Assembly: GCF_031583025.1 (NCBI RefSeq)
Contig: NZ_CP134062.1
Coordinates: 4,464,001 to 4,528,000, forward strand
Direction of reading: 5' to 3'
Origin: Mycobacterium sp. Z3061
Lineage (GTDB): Bacteria; Actinomycetota; Actinomycetes; Mycobacteriales; Mycobacteriaceae
DNA length: 64,000 bases
Part shown: positions 27,348 through 35,928 of the stretch, piece after piece
Layout: each line of letters begins with the position of its first letter
Numbering within the stretch: position 1 is the stretch's first letter
Made by a program: the position numbers and the translations under genes
The notes under the pieces: model-generated
What the model was told of the DNA's origin: nothing
Database searches by the model: none
Seen by the model: the letters and a program-made list of their open reading frames with translations, nothing else

Positions 27348-28226
27348 CTAGCCGGGCAGCACTACTACCGGCACCGGGCTGTGACGGATGATCTGGCCGC
27401 TACGCACCCCGAGGAACACCCGGCGAATGTCACCGCCCGGCGACGTACCCAGCATCAAAACCTCACCGTCGATCCAATCCGCTCGGTGCAGCGCCTCCAG
27501 CCAGCTGTGACCGGTAACCACGCGCAGCGCAACGGTTTCGCCGATGACGCCGTCACTCTTCAACGATTCCAATATGTTTCGTGCCTGTTCGGCCCACGCC
27601 TGCAGGATCGTGTCCTCTGCGTTCAGCCCTACGTCCGGCGGATACATCGTGCGTCCGCGCACGGCGAAGGTCATCACCCGCAGCGGCACACCCATCCGCT
27701 CGGCGTATTCGGCGCTGCGGCGCACCACGTCGACTGACTGCGCGATCCCCGAGTACGCGCACGTGAGCCGGGTCAATTTGCCGGTGCGCGAATGGTATCC
27801 CGGTGAGCTGATCGCCACCGGAACCGGAGAGGAGTGCAACAGCGAATCCGCGGTACTACCGACCACCATGTGCACGCGCCCACTGCTGGGCAACGACCCG
27901 AGCACCAGGATCTCGGCTCCGACTTCTTCGACCACTTCGGCCAAACCGCTCGGCACCGACCGATGCGCGCGGTGACGGTAGTTGACCTCCAGATCCCCGG
28001 CCAACGACGCGAGGTAATTGCGGGCTTCATCAGCCGAGTTCTCCGCCAGATGCGCGGCCCAGTACTCGTATTCGGCGTCGACGCGCGCCAATGACGGTGC
28101 GGGCCAGGCTTTGGGCACGATGGTCGCCACTGTCAGCGAGGTGTGCAGTGTGCGGGCTATGCCGGCGGCCAGGTACAGGCCCGACAGCCCCACCTTGTCG
28201 GCGCGGTACCCGACGACGACGGTCAC
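27348..28226 (-). CDS. Universal stress protein, two tandem USP domains
   Basis: A 292-residue cytosolic protein made of two USP domains (about residues 1-140 and 150-292). The first ends in VGSTADSLLHSSPVPVAI and the second in GVRSGQIIRHSPVPVVVLPG, each with the ATP-binding G-x2-G-x9-(S/T) type pattern. Its start GTG overlaps the rocE stop in a GTGA arrangement, making it the last gene of the ddaH-rocD-rocE operon. The equivalent in M. tuberculosis is, from memory, Rv2319c. Linkage to a transporter suggests it modulates transport or metabolism in response to ATP or stress; that is inference. Confidence 0.9.
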   Translation of the reverse strand: MTVVVGYRADKVGLSGLYLAAGIARTLHTSLTVATIVPKAWPAPSLARVDAEYEYWAAHLAENSADEARNYLASLAGDLEVNYRHRAHRSVPSGLAEVVEEVGAEILVLGSLPSSGRVHMVVGSTADSLLHSSPVPVAISSPGYHSRTGKLTRLTCAYSGIAQSVDVVRRSAEYAERMGVPLRVMTFAVRGRTMYPPDVGLNAEDTILQAWAEQARNILESLKSDGVIGETVALRVVTGHSWLEALHRADWIDGEVLMLGTSPGGDIRRVFLGVRSGQIIRHSPVPVVVLPG

Positions 28227-29668
28227 GGCGGATTCTCGTTCAGGGCGCTGTGATGCCGGCCCCACACGAAGTAGTAGATCAGCGCCACCGCGATCCAACC
28301 GCTGAACGCCAGCCAGGTGTACCAATGCAAGCTGGCCAGGATGTACCCGCAGGCCAGCACCGAAAGCGCCGGCGTGACAGGGTAACCGGGCACCCGGAAG
28401 CCGCGCGGCAGGTCGGGTTCGCGTACCCGCAGGATGACGACACCAAGCGACACCACGATGAACGCGGTCAGGGTGCCGATGGACACCATGTCCGCCAGCT
28501 TGTCCAGCGGGACGAACGCGGCCAGCAGGCCCGCGGCAACCGCGACGATCACGGTGTTGTTGACCGGGGTCATGGTTGTCGGGTTGACCGTCGCGAACCG
28601 GGTGGGCAACAACCCGTCACGGCCCATCGCGAACAGGATGCGCGTCTGGCCGTACATGGTGACCAGGGTGACGGTGAAGATCGAGATCACCGCCCCCGCG
28701 GCCAGCACCGTGCCGGCCCACCGACTGTGGGTGACGTTGTCGAGGATGGTCGCCAGTCCCGCGTTCTCCTGGGAGCCGAAGGCCTGCCATGGCTGCGTGC
28801 CGAGCGCGGACAGCGCGACGAGCAGGTAGACCCCGGTGACCACCACCAAAGCCGAGACGAGCGCGCGGGGCATGGTCTTCTGCGGGTCCTTCACCTCGTC
28901 GCCGGCGGTCGAGACGGCATCCAGGCCGATGTAGGAGAAGAAGATGGTTCCGGCCGCAGTGCCGATGCCCGCGACACCGAACGGCGCGAAGTCTTTGAGG
29001 TGGTCGTCGTTGAAGGCGGTGAAGGCGATCACGGCGAACATGCCCAGAACACCGAGCTTGATCAGCACCATGATGGTGTTTACCTTGGCCGATTCACTGG
29101 CGCCACGGATCAGCAGCAGCGCGCACATGACGATCAGGATGACCGCCGGCAGGTTCACCCACCCGTGGGAGACACCCGGTGGTGTCTTGTCCCACGGCGC
29201 TGCCGACAACGCGTGCGGCAGTTCGGCTCCGAACAGGTTGTGCAGCAGCTTGTTGAGGTAACCGCTCCACCCGACGGCCACCGCGGCGGTGGCCACCCCG
29301 TACTCCAATAGGAGGCACGCGGCCACCACCATCGCCACCGCCTCACCCAGTGTGGTGTAGGCGTACGAGTACGACGAACCCGAAACCGGTACGGCCGAGG
29401 CCAATTCGGCGTAGCAGATAGCGGCCAGCCCGGCCGCGATGCCGGCCACCAGGAACGACACCAGCACGCCGGGCCCGGCCTCGGGCACCGCCTGGGAGAG
29501 CACGAAGAAGATCCCGGTGCCGACGGTGGAGCCGACCCCGAACAAAGTCAGCTGGAAGGTGCCGAAACTGCGCTTGAGTTCGGGAGCGGCTCCCTGAGCG
29601 ACGGGTGCGCCACCTACCGGGCGGCGGCGCAGCATCTGGTCCTTGAGGCTGATCGAAGTGGCCGGCAA
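28223..29668 (-). CDS. rocE: APC-family amino acid permease (RocE-like)
   Basis: A 481-residue permease with about twelve transmembrane helices. The APC signature helix 1 is present as FGVGSTVGTGIFFVLSQ, with further family stretches SGSSYSYAYTTLGE and FFSYIGLDAVSTAGDEVKDP. It belongs to the cationic amino acid transporter (CAT) group and, being linked to ddaH and rocD, is likely to import arginine or ornithine. The start is a TTG after GAGGGGAGCGC. It is 19 bases downstream of rocD and overlaps the stress-protein gene. From memory it corresponds to Rv2320c. Confidence 0.9.
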   Translation of the reverse strand: MPATSISLKDQMLRRRPVGGAPVAQGAAPELKRSFGTFQLTLFGVGSTVGTGIFFVLSQAVPEAGPGVLVSFLVAGIAAGLAAICYAELASAVPVSGSSYSYAYTTLGEAVAMVVAACLLLEYGVATAAVAVGWSGYLNKLLHNLFGAELPHALSAAPWDKTPPGVSHGWVNLPAVILIVMCALLLIRGASESAKVNTIMVLIKLGVLGMFAVIAFTAFNDDHLKDFAPFGVAGIGTAAGTIFFSYIGLDAVSTAGDEVKDPQKTMPRALVSALVVVTGVYLLVALSALGTQPWQAFGSQENAGLATILDNVTHSRWAGTVLAAGAVISIFTVTLVTMYGQTRILFAMGRDGLLPTRFATVNPTTMTPVNNTVIVAVAAGLLAAFVPLDKLADMVSIGTLTAFIVVSLGVVILRVREPDLPRGFRVPGYPVTPALSVLACGYILASLHWYTWLAFSGWIAVALIYYFVWGRHHSALNENPP

Positions 29669-29687
29669 CTGCGCTCCCCTCGCTGTG

Positions 29688-30914
29688 TCAGCTCAGTATG
29701 GCCTCTCGCAGCACATCGGCGAAGTGTTCCACCACCCATTCGATCTCGGCGGCGGTGATCACCAGCGGCGGTGCGAACCGCAGTGTCCAGTCGTGAGTGT
29801 CCTTCACCAGAACGCCGCGCTCGGCCAGCCGCAGGCTGATCTGCTTTCCGGTGCCCAGTCCCGGGTCGATGTCGACGCCGGCCCACAAGCCGAATCCGCG
29901 CACCGCGGTCACCCCGTGGCCGATCAGCGCACCCAACCCCTCGTGCAGGTGCGCACCCAGATCGGCCGACCGGGCCTGAAATTCCCCGCGCGCCAGCATG
30001 CCCACCACGGTGGTGCCGATCGCGGCCGCCAGCGGGTTGCCACCGAACGTCGAGCCGTGTTCACCCGGATTCAGCACGCCCAGTACGTCGCGGTCGGCGA
30101 CCACCGCTGACAGCGGAACCACACCACCGCCCAGCGCCTTGCCGAGGAGGTAGACGTCGGGCACCACCCCCCACCGGTCGCAGGCGAACGTGTAGCCGGT
30201 GCGCGCCAGCCCCGACTGGATTTCGTCGGCGATCAGGAGCACGTTGTTTTCACTGCACAACGCACGCACCGCGGGCAGGTAGTCGTCCGGGGGCACGATG
30301 ATGCCCGCCTCGCCCTGGATCGGCTCCAGCAGCACCGCGACGGTGTGCTCATCGATCGCCCGGGCCAGCGCTGCCGCGTCACCGAAGGGCACCGAGCGGA
30401 ATCCCGGCGTGAACGGGCCGAACCCGCCCCGCGCCACCGGATCCGAGGAAAAGCTGACGATGCTGATCGTGCGCCCGTGAAAGTTGTTGTCCGCCACGAT
30501 GATGTTGGCCTGCCCCGCCGGGACGCCCTTGACCTCGGCGCCCCACTTGCGGGCCACCTTGAGACCGCTTTCCACGGCCTCGGCGCCCGAGTTCATCGGC
30601 AACACCATGTCCTTGCCGCAGAGGTCGGCCAGCGCCGCACAGAAGGGGCCGAGGCGGTCGGAATGGAAGGCGCGGCTCACCAGCGTGACGGTGTCGAGCT
30701 GGGCGTGCGCCGTCGCGATGATCTCGGGGTGGCGGTGACCGAAGTTGACCGCGGAGTAGGCCGCCAGGCAGTCCAGGTAGCGGCGGCCGTCCACATCGGT
30801 GATCCAGGCCCCCTCAGCACTGGATGCCACCACCGGAAGCGGTGAATAGTTATGGGCTGCATGCCTTTCCACCAGAGCGATGGACGTGTCGGTCAGGTCG
30901 GCCAATACCGTCAT
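29688..30914 (-). CDS. rocD: Ornithine aminotransferase RocD
   Basis: A 408-residue class III PLP aminotransferase. Motifs: AYSAVNFGHRHPEI, the cofactor helix NSGAEAVE, the acidic PLP partner LIADEIQSGLARTG, and LLGKALGGG with the Schiff-base lysine. It converts ornithine and 2-oxoglutarate to glutamate semialdehyde and glutamate. The reading frame is intact, in contrast to M. tuberculosis, where I recall the gene being split into rocD1 and rocD2. The ATG at 30914 overlaps the ddaH stop (ATGA). The operon order ddaH-rocD-rocE supports arginine/ornithine catabolism. Confidence 0.94.
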   Translation of the reverse strand: MTVLADLTDTSIALVERHAAHNYSPLPVVASSAEGAWITDVDGRRYLDCLAAYSAVNFGHRHPEIIATAHAQLDTVTLVSRAFHSDRLGPFCAALADLCGKDMVLPMNSGAEAVESGLKVARKWGAEVKGVPAGQANIIVADNNFHGRTISIVSFSSDPVARGGFGPFTPGFRSVPFGDAAALARAIDEHTVAVLLEPIQGEAGIIVPPDDYLPAVRALCSENNVLLIADEIQSGLARTGYTFACDRWGVVPDVYLLGKALGGGVVPLSAVVADRDVLGVLNPGEHGSTFGGNPLAAAIGTTVVGMLARGEFQARSADLGAHLHEGLGALIGHGVTAVRGFGLWAGVDIDPGLGTGKQISLRLAERGVLVKDTHDWTLRFAPPLVITAAEIEWVVEHFADVLREAILS

Positions 30915-31774
30915 GAGTGCACCTCCAATGTGCAGCACTTCACCGAACCGCCACCTTTGAGCAGTTCGGACAGGTCGACCCCGATCGGCTCGAAGTCGGC
31001 GGTACGCAGCTGGTGCGCGAAACCAGTTGCCGCAGCGGGCAGTACCACATGGCGGCCGTCGGAGACGGCGTTGAGCCCGAACAGGTAGGCATCGGCGGTG
31101 CCGACGACGATCGCGTCGGCGAACAACGCCCGCAACTGGGTCTGGGCCGATTCACTGAACGCCGGCGGGTAGTACGCGATCGTGCGCTCGTCCAGGACGG
31201 CCAGCGCGGTATCCAGGTGGTAGAAACGAGGATCGACCAGTTCGAGCGACACAACCGGCATCCGCAGCGCCGCCGCGATCTCGGCGTGCGCCCGCTGGTC
31301 GGTGCGAAACCCGTAGCCCGCCAACACCATATCGCCGATGAGCAGCAGATCGCCCTGCCCCTCGTTGACGTGGCGAGTGGATACCGGCCGGTATCCGACC
31401 GAGGACATCCAACTCGCGTACGCACGGGATTCCTCGGCGCGCTCGGCGAACCGGAACCTGGCGACGACGGCGATGTCCTGAGCGATGAAGCCGCCGTTGG
31501 CCGCGTACACCATGTCCGGCAGGCCCGTCACCGGCTCGACCACGTCCACCCGGTGGCCGAGCCGGATGTAGGTCTGGCGCAGCCGCTCCCACTGCGCGTT
31601 CGCGCGGCCGAGGTCGACCGCCGCCGTGGGGTCCATCCACGGATTGATGGCGTACTCGACGGCGAAGAAGGCCGGCGGTGTCATCACGTAGTGGCGGGCG
31701 GTCGGTGTCCGTTCGGCCCGCGTGGCGTGCCGCAACCCAGGCACAAGCCGAGCCTCAACATAGTTGTCCGTCAT
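30911..31774 (-). CDS. ddaH: Dimethylargininase-like amidinohydrolase (DdaH family)
   Basis: A 287-residue guanidino-group-modifying enzyme with the pentein fold. Key parts are PDMVYAANGGFIAQD, the catalytic histidine in FYHLDTALAVLD, and the nucleophilic cysteine in the C-terminal GGGSVKCCTLEVHS. Members hydrolyse methylated arginines or related guanidines to citrulline or ornithine derivatives; the exact substrate is uncertain because many bacterial members prefer other guanidino compounds. Start at 31774 (MTDNYVEAR). It is the first gene of an operon with rocD and rocE and diverges from an Lrp/AsnC regulator. Confidence 0.88.
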   Translation of the reverse strand: MTDNYVEARLVPGLRHATRAERTPTARHYVMTPPAFFAVEYAINPWMDPTAAVDLGRANAQWERLRQTYIRLGHRVDVVEPVTGLPDMVYAANGGFIAQDIAVVARFRFAERAEESRAYASWMSSVGYRPVSTRHVNEGQGDLLLIGDMVLAGYGFRTDQRAHAEIAAALRMPVVSLELVDPRFYHLDTALAVLDERTIAYYPPAFSESAQTQLRALFADAIVVGTADAYLFGLNAVSDGRHVVLPAAATGFAHQLRTADFEPIGVDLSELLKGGGSVKCCTLEVHS

Positions 31775-31801
31775 AAATATCAACGCTATTGGCCGGTTCT
31801 G

Positions 31802-31849
31802 GCGCAAGCAAACGATGTATATTGCGCATTTACCATTGATATGTTGCGC
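31802..31849. promoter_or_regulatory. Phased TTGCGC half-sites between ddaH and the Lrp-type gene
   Basis: In an AT-richer intergenic stretch, the hexamer TTGCGC occurs at 31822 and 31844 and its complement GCGCAA at 31802. Spacings are 20 and 22 bases, close to two helical turns. Lrp/AsnC proteins wrap DNA using such phased, weakly conserved sites, so this is the expected control region for both divergent units. Confidence 0.5.
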
Positions 31850-31899
31850 TAGACTCTCCACAGCGGCGATTTGTTGCGTGAACCGGTTGGAGGTGCCTC

Positions 31900-32346
31900 T
31901 TGGACCGCCTGGACGAGATGGACGAGCGCATCCTGGTCGAACTCGCCGAGCATGCCCGGGCCACGTTCGCGGAGATCGGTCAGAAGGTGAATCTGTCCGC
32001 GCCGGCGGTGAAGCGCCGGGTGGACCGGATGCTCGACAGCGGGGTGATCCGGGGCTTCACCGCCGTCGTCGACCACAATGCGCTCGGCTGGAATACCGAG
32101 GCGTACGTGCAGGTGTTCTGCCACGGCCGGATTGCGCCAGAGAAGCTGCGCGAAGCGTGGGTGGACATTCCCGAGGTGGTCAGCGCGGCCACCGTGACCG
32201 GCACCTCGGACGCGATCCTGCACGTGCTTGCGCGTGACATGCGGCATCTGGAGGCCGCGCTGGAACGCATCCGCTCCAGCGCCGACATCGAGCGCAGCGA
32301 GAGCATCGTGGTCCTGTCCAACCTGATCGACCGGATGCGGCCGTAA
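31900..32346 (+). CDS. Lrp/AsnC-family transcriptional regulator
   Basis: A 148-residue regulator with an N-terminal helix-turn-helix (TFAEIGQKVNLSAPAVKRRV) and a C-terminal RAM ligand-binding/oligomerisation domain (VSAATVTGTSDAILHVLARD). It diverges from ddaH and most likely controls the arginine/ornithine operon in response to an amino acid. The start is a TTG; upstream sequence in other frames lacks homology, and the family begins MDRLDEMDERIL. From memory it equals Rv2324. Confidence 0.92.
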   Translation: MDRLDEMDERILVELAEHARATFAEIGQKVNLSAPAVKRRVDRMLDSGVIRGFTAVVDHNALGWNTEAYVQVFCHGRIAPEKLREAWVDIPEVVSAATVTGTSDAILHVLARDMRHLEAALERIRSSADIERSESIVVLSNLIDRMRP

Positions 32347-32362
32347 CCGGGCCGCCACCCAG

Positions 32363-33211
32363 TCAGCGCGCCGTGAGGATCGTCTGAATCGCCACGCCCG
32401 CGCCGCAGACCAGGACGGCGATGGTCAGCGCCACCCAGTCCGACAGCTTGGGCCGCCGCGGGTGGGCCGACAGCTGGCCGGTGCCGCCGCGGGCGGTGAT
32501 CGCATCGCCCATCTCGTCGGCGCGGCGCAGGGTCACCGTGATGGTGGCCGCGAGCAGGTCGATGACCTCCAGCCTGCGTTGCTGGCGCCTCTCTTTACGG
32601 TTGCGCGGCGCCGGTTTCGGCCGGAGCCGGCGCGCCGCGTACAGCACCTGGAACTCGTCGATCAGCATCGGGAAGGCGCGCAGCGCCAACGCCAATGCCA
32701 CCGCCCATTCGTCGATCGGCAGCCGCAACAAGCGCAGCGGCCGGCCCAAAGTGGCCACCGCAGGCCCGATTTCGGCGACGTTGGTGGTGTAGGACACCAG
32801 ACCGCCCAATGCCAGTAGCACCAGTGTGAGCGCGGTGATCCGCAGAAAGTTCAAGAGACCGCCGAGCCCAACCTCGAGACCCGCCACCGAGACCAGCGGA
32901 TCACCACCGGCCAGCGCCGCGGTGAAACCACCGATACCGATGACGATCCACAACCAGCGCGGTATCGACGGCAGAGCGCCACGCGGGATGTGCGCGGTCC
33001 AGATCGCCGCCAGCACCAAGGCCGCGGCACACCCGATCGTCACCCAGCCCGGGTAGAACGCCAGCAGCACCGAGATGCCGAATACCACCAGCAATTTCGT
33101 CCCGGCCCACAGGTCGTGGATGGGCGAGCTGCCGGGTATCGGAACCAGCAACACCACCGGGCGACCGGGCTTACGGTTCTCGCGCTGCCTCGGGTGCGAT
33201 GTCGTCGTCAC
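32363..33211 (-). CDS. ECF transporter transmembrane component (EcfT)
   Basis: A 282-residue membrane protein with five or so hydrophobic helices. A long cytoplasmic segment near residues 195-215 ([17 protein letters not shown]) is followed by the coupling motif [11 protein letters not shown]. It would connect the ATPases to a substrate-binding S component in an energy-coupling-factor vitamin or metal importer. Its start overlaps the end of the upstream ATPase gene by 4 bases. From memory it is Rv2325c; the substrate is unknown. Confidence 0.87.
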   Translation of the reverse strand: MTTTSHPRQRENRKPGRPVVLLVPIPGSSPIHDLWAGTKLLVVFGISVLLAFYPGWVTIGCAAALVLAAIWTAHIPRGALPSIPRWLWIVIGIGGFTAALAGGDPLVSVAGLEVGLGGLLNFLRITALTLVLLALGGLVSYTTNVAEIGPAVATLGRPLRLLRLPIDEWAVALALALRAFPMLIDEFQVLYAARRLRPKPAPRNRKERRQQRRLEVIDLLAATITVTLRRADEMGDAITARGGTGQLSAHPRRPKLSDWVALTIAVLVCGAGVAIQTILTAR

Positions 33212-35325
33212 GACACACCCCCTGGGCGCATGCCGGACGTCGAGGCCGTCTCCAGCACGCCGTCACGCAGGTGCAGGGTGCGCGGGCAGAGGCTTTCCAT
33301 CCCGACGAGATCGTGCGAGATGACCACCACGGTCAGACCCCGCTCGCGGCGCAGATCCTCCAGCAGGCGCAGCAGCCCGCTCTGGCTTTCGGCGTCCAGT
33401 CCGGCCAGCGGCTCGTCGAGGATCAAGGCTTTGGGCTGGCAGGCAAGCAGCCCCGCCAGGACCACCCGACGCATCTGACCACCACTGAGTTTGTCGATGC
33501 TACGGCCGGCCAGCGCAGGGTCGAGTCCGACGACGCCCAGCGCCGCGATGACCCGTTCGTGGTCCCGGTGCGAAAAACCGGCCGCTGAGGCCACTTCCAA
33601 GTCGACGCGGCTGCGCATCAGCTGCAGCCGGGCCGCCTGGAACGACAGAGCCACCGCGCCCACCTGCTCATCGGTGGGACGCCCGTCGAGCAGGCACACA
33701 CCACTCGTCGGTGTCGTCAAACCGGCCATGATCCACGCCAATGTCGACTTGCCCGAACCGTTTCCGCCGTGGATCAGCACGCCGTCGCCTTGCTCCACCT
33801 GGAAATTGATGTCGCGCAACGCTGTCTTGGCCCACGGGGTCCCGACGCCGTATTCATGGCCGACGCCGACGAGTTCGAGCGTCGACCCGCTACGCGTTCC
33901 GCCCACTCCCACGGTCGGCATCTGTGCGTCCCCGGCGGGCTGGACCATTCCGGAGTTGTCCGGGGAATCGCTGAGTTTGATTGTGCGGTCCGCGGATTGG
34001 GCCTCGTTGTTGTAATGCGTGATGTGCACCAGTGCCGTCCGGTGCCGTTTCGTGAGACCGGACAGCACGTTCAGCAAGCCCTCGCGGCCCTGCTGGTCGA
34101 CCATCGTGGTGACCTCGTCGGCGATCAGCATGGCGGGCTCACGCGCCAACGCCGCTGCGAGCGCCAGCCGCTGTAGTTCACCGCCGGACAGGCTGCCGGT
34201 GTCGCGTTCGGCTAGGTCTTCCAGCCCCACCTCGCGCAGCAGTGTGTCGACGTCGGTCTTGGTGCCCGGCGGCAGCCCCCACACCACGTCGTCGGCGACC
34301 CGGGTGCCGAGCACCTGGCTTTCGGGATGTTGCAGGACGACCGCCGTGCCGCCGAGCTTGCCCAGACCCACCGCACCCGGGCGCTGCACGGTGCCCGAAG
34401 TCGGCTCCCGTCCGGCCAGGATCAACATCAGCGTGGTCTTGCCGGAGCCGTTGGCGCCGGTGATCGCGACGTGTTCGGCCGCACCGATGTCCAGGCTGAT
34501 CTCGCGCAACGCGTCCTGGCCGGCGCCCGGGTAGCGGAAACGCACGTGGTCCAGGCGCACCGGAACGGGGCCGACGGTGGCATCGGCGACGTCGCCGATG
34601 GGGGCGTCCAGCTTGTGCACGTCCGGGATGCCCCGCATCCGCTCCAGCAGTCGAGACAGTGCCCACCACCCGATCAGCGAGATGAAGACAACCCCAACGG
34701 CGACGCTGCCGAGCAGCACCAGCTGCCAGTAGTGCAGCGCCCCGGCGTACACCTTCTTCAGCCAGAACCCGGCATCCTGCAGACCCACCCGCCCGAAGAA
34801 GGAGGCCAGTCCGTTCACGTTCGCGCTGATCGCGTCGCGCATCAGGTGACGCAGGCGCGTCAGAACCATCAGAATTCCGACGTTGCCGGCCCCGAACACC
34901 AGTCCGGCGATCACCGACGAGACGACCACCGTGGGCGTGCCGCGGCCCCGCCGCTTGATGATTCCGGTCAGCCCGCCGATGTAGGCGCTCTGGATGACGC
35001 CCATCAACCCGCCACCGCCGGCGATCAGGAAGGCGATGACGCCGGCTGCGATCGTCGCCGTGATCAGCACCCGCAGGCGGTAGCGGTACGCGAGTAACCC
35101 GGTCGGGACGGTGCCCAGCAGCGCCAGTCCCGCGGCAAACGGCACCACGACGGAGATGATGGCGGTCACCGCGCACAGCGCGGCCATCACCGACGCCTGT
35201 GCCAACTCACTCGGTCGCAGCGGTCCACCCCGAGCGCGCGAAGGGGGTGGCCCGATCTCGCTCACTCGACCGATTCTGCCAGGTCCACTCGCCGCAGGAT
35301 GACCAGCACGCAGGCCCTCGGGCAT
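33208..35325 (-). CDS. ECF transporter: membrane domain fused to two ATPase domains
   Basis: A 705-residue single-chain transporter subunit. Residues 1 to about 235 form a membrane part with five to six helices, probably the S-type component. Two complete ABC ATPase domains follow: the first with [22 protein letters not shown] and LIADE; the second with [23 protein letters not shown] and [11 protein letters not shown]. With EcfT it makes an entire ECF importer from two genes. A GTG at 35265 (MSEIGPPP) is a plausible later start. It diverges from a MarR gene across a perfect palindrome. From memory it is Rv2326c; the ligand is unidentified and no riboswitch is visible upstream. Confidence 0.9.
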   Translation of the reverse strand: MPEGLRAGHPAASGPGRIGRVSEIGPPPSRARGGPLRPSELAQASVMAALCAVTAIISVVVPFAAGLALLGTVPTGLLAYRYRLRVLITATIAAGVIAFLIAGGGGLMGVIQSAYIGGLTGIIKRRGRGTPTVVVSSVIAGLVFGAGNVGILMVLTRLRHLMRDAISANVNGLASFFGRVGLQDAGFWLKKVYAGALHYWQLVLLGSVAVGVVFISLIGWWALSRLLERMRGIPDVHKLDAPIGDVADATVGPVPVRLDHVRFRYPGAGQDALREISLDIGAAEHVAITGANGSGKTTLMLILAGREPTSGTVQRPGAVGLGKLGGTAVVLQHPESQVLGTRVADDVVWGLPPGTKTDVDTLLREVGLEDLAERDTGSLSGGELQRLALAAALAREPAMLIADEVTTMVDQQGREGLLNVLSGLTKRHRTALVHITHYNNEAQSADRTIKLSDSPDNSGMVQPAGDAQMPTVGVGGTRSGSTLELVGVGHEYGVGTPWAKTALRDINFQVEQGDGVLIHGGNGSGKSTLAWIMAGLTTPTSGVCLLDGRPTDEQVGAVALSFQAARLQLMRSRVDLEVASAAGFSHRDHERVIAALGVVGLDPALAGRSIDKLSGGQMRRVVLAGLLACQPKALILDEPLAGLDAESQSGLLRLLEDLRRERGLTVVVISHDLVGMESLCPRTLHLRDGVLETASTSGMRPGGVS

Positions 35326-35354
35326 TTAACTCGACGGCCTTCACGATTGGTCTC

Positions 35355-35371
35355 GCATAGCAAAGCTATGC
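35355..35371. promoter_or_regulatory. Perfect 17-base palindrome, probable MarR operator
   Basis: GCATAGC and GCTATGC flank a 3-base AAA spacer between the divergent MarR and ECF genes, 13 bases before the MarR start codon. MarR-family repressors usually bind palindromes of this size in their own divergent promoter. Binding is inferred. Confidence 0.7.
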
Positions 35372-35383
35372 AACGATGGACAT

Positions 35384-35860
35384 ATGACTTCGTCCGCCGC
35401 GGCTAAAGACGCCGGCGTCGCGCACGGTCTGGGAGCCGACCTGCTGGCAGTGGTCGCGCGGTTGAACCGGCTGGCCACCCAGCGCATCCAGATGCCGTTG
35501 CCGTCGGCGCAGGCCAGGTTGCTGGCAACCATCGAAGCTCAGGGGGAAGCCCGCATCGGCGACCTGGCCGCCGTCGACCACTGTTCCCAGCCGACGATGA
35601 CAACCCAGGTGCGCCGACTCGAGGACGCCGGACTCGTGTCGCGCACCATCGACCCGGGTGACGCCCGCGCCGTCCGCATCAAAATCACGCCGAAGGGTGT
35701 GCACACGCTCAACGCGGTGCGCCGGGACCGGGCCGCCGCCATCGAACCGCAACTCGCGCGCCTCGATGCCGCCGACCGTCAGGTGCTGACCGATGCCGTC
35801 GAGGTATTGCGGCGTCTGCTCGAGAACGCCGCCAACGCGCCGGGCCGCCACACACTCTGA
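35384..35860 (+). CDS. MarR-family transcriptional regulator
   Basis: A 158-residue winged-helix repressor. The recognition region is IGDLAAVDHCSQPTMTTQV followed by RRLEDAGLVSR, and the wing is DPGDARAVRIKITPKG. The flanking helices form the dimer interface. It diverges from the ECF transporter genes and most likely controls them and itself through the palindrome at 35355-35371. The ligand is unknown. From memory it corresponds to Rv2327. Confidence 0.9.
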   Translation: MTSSAAAKDAGVAHGLGADLLAVVARLNRLATQRIQMPLPSAQARLLATIEAQGEARIGDLAAVDHCSQPTMTTQVRRLEDAGLVSRTIDPGDARAVRIKITPKGVHTLNAVRRDRAAAIEPQLARLDAADRQVLTDAVEVLRRLLENAANAPGRHTL

Positions 35861-35928
35861 TCGGCTCAGCGCGGGTGGAGGGACCGGGTGAACGGGTAGA
35901 CACTTGAGTCAGCACTCCACGATGAAAG

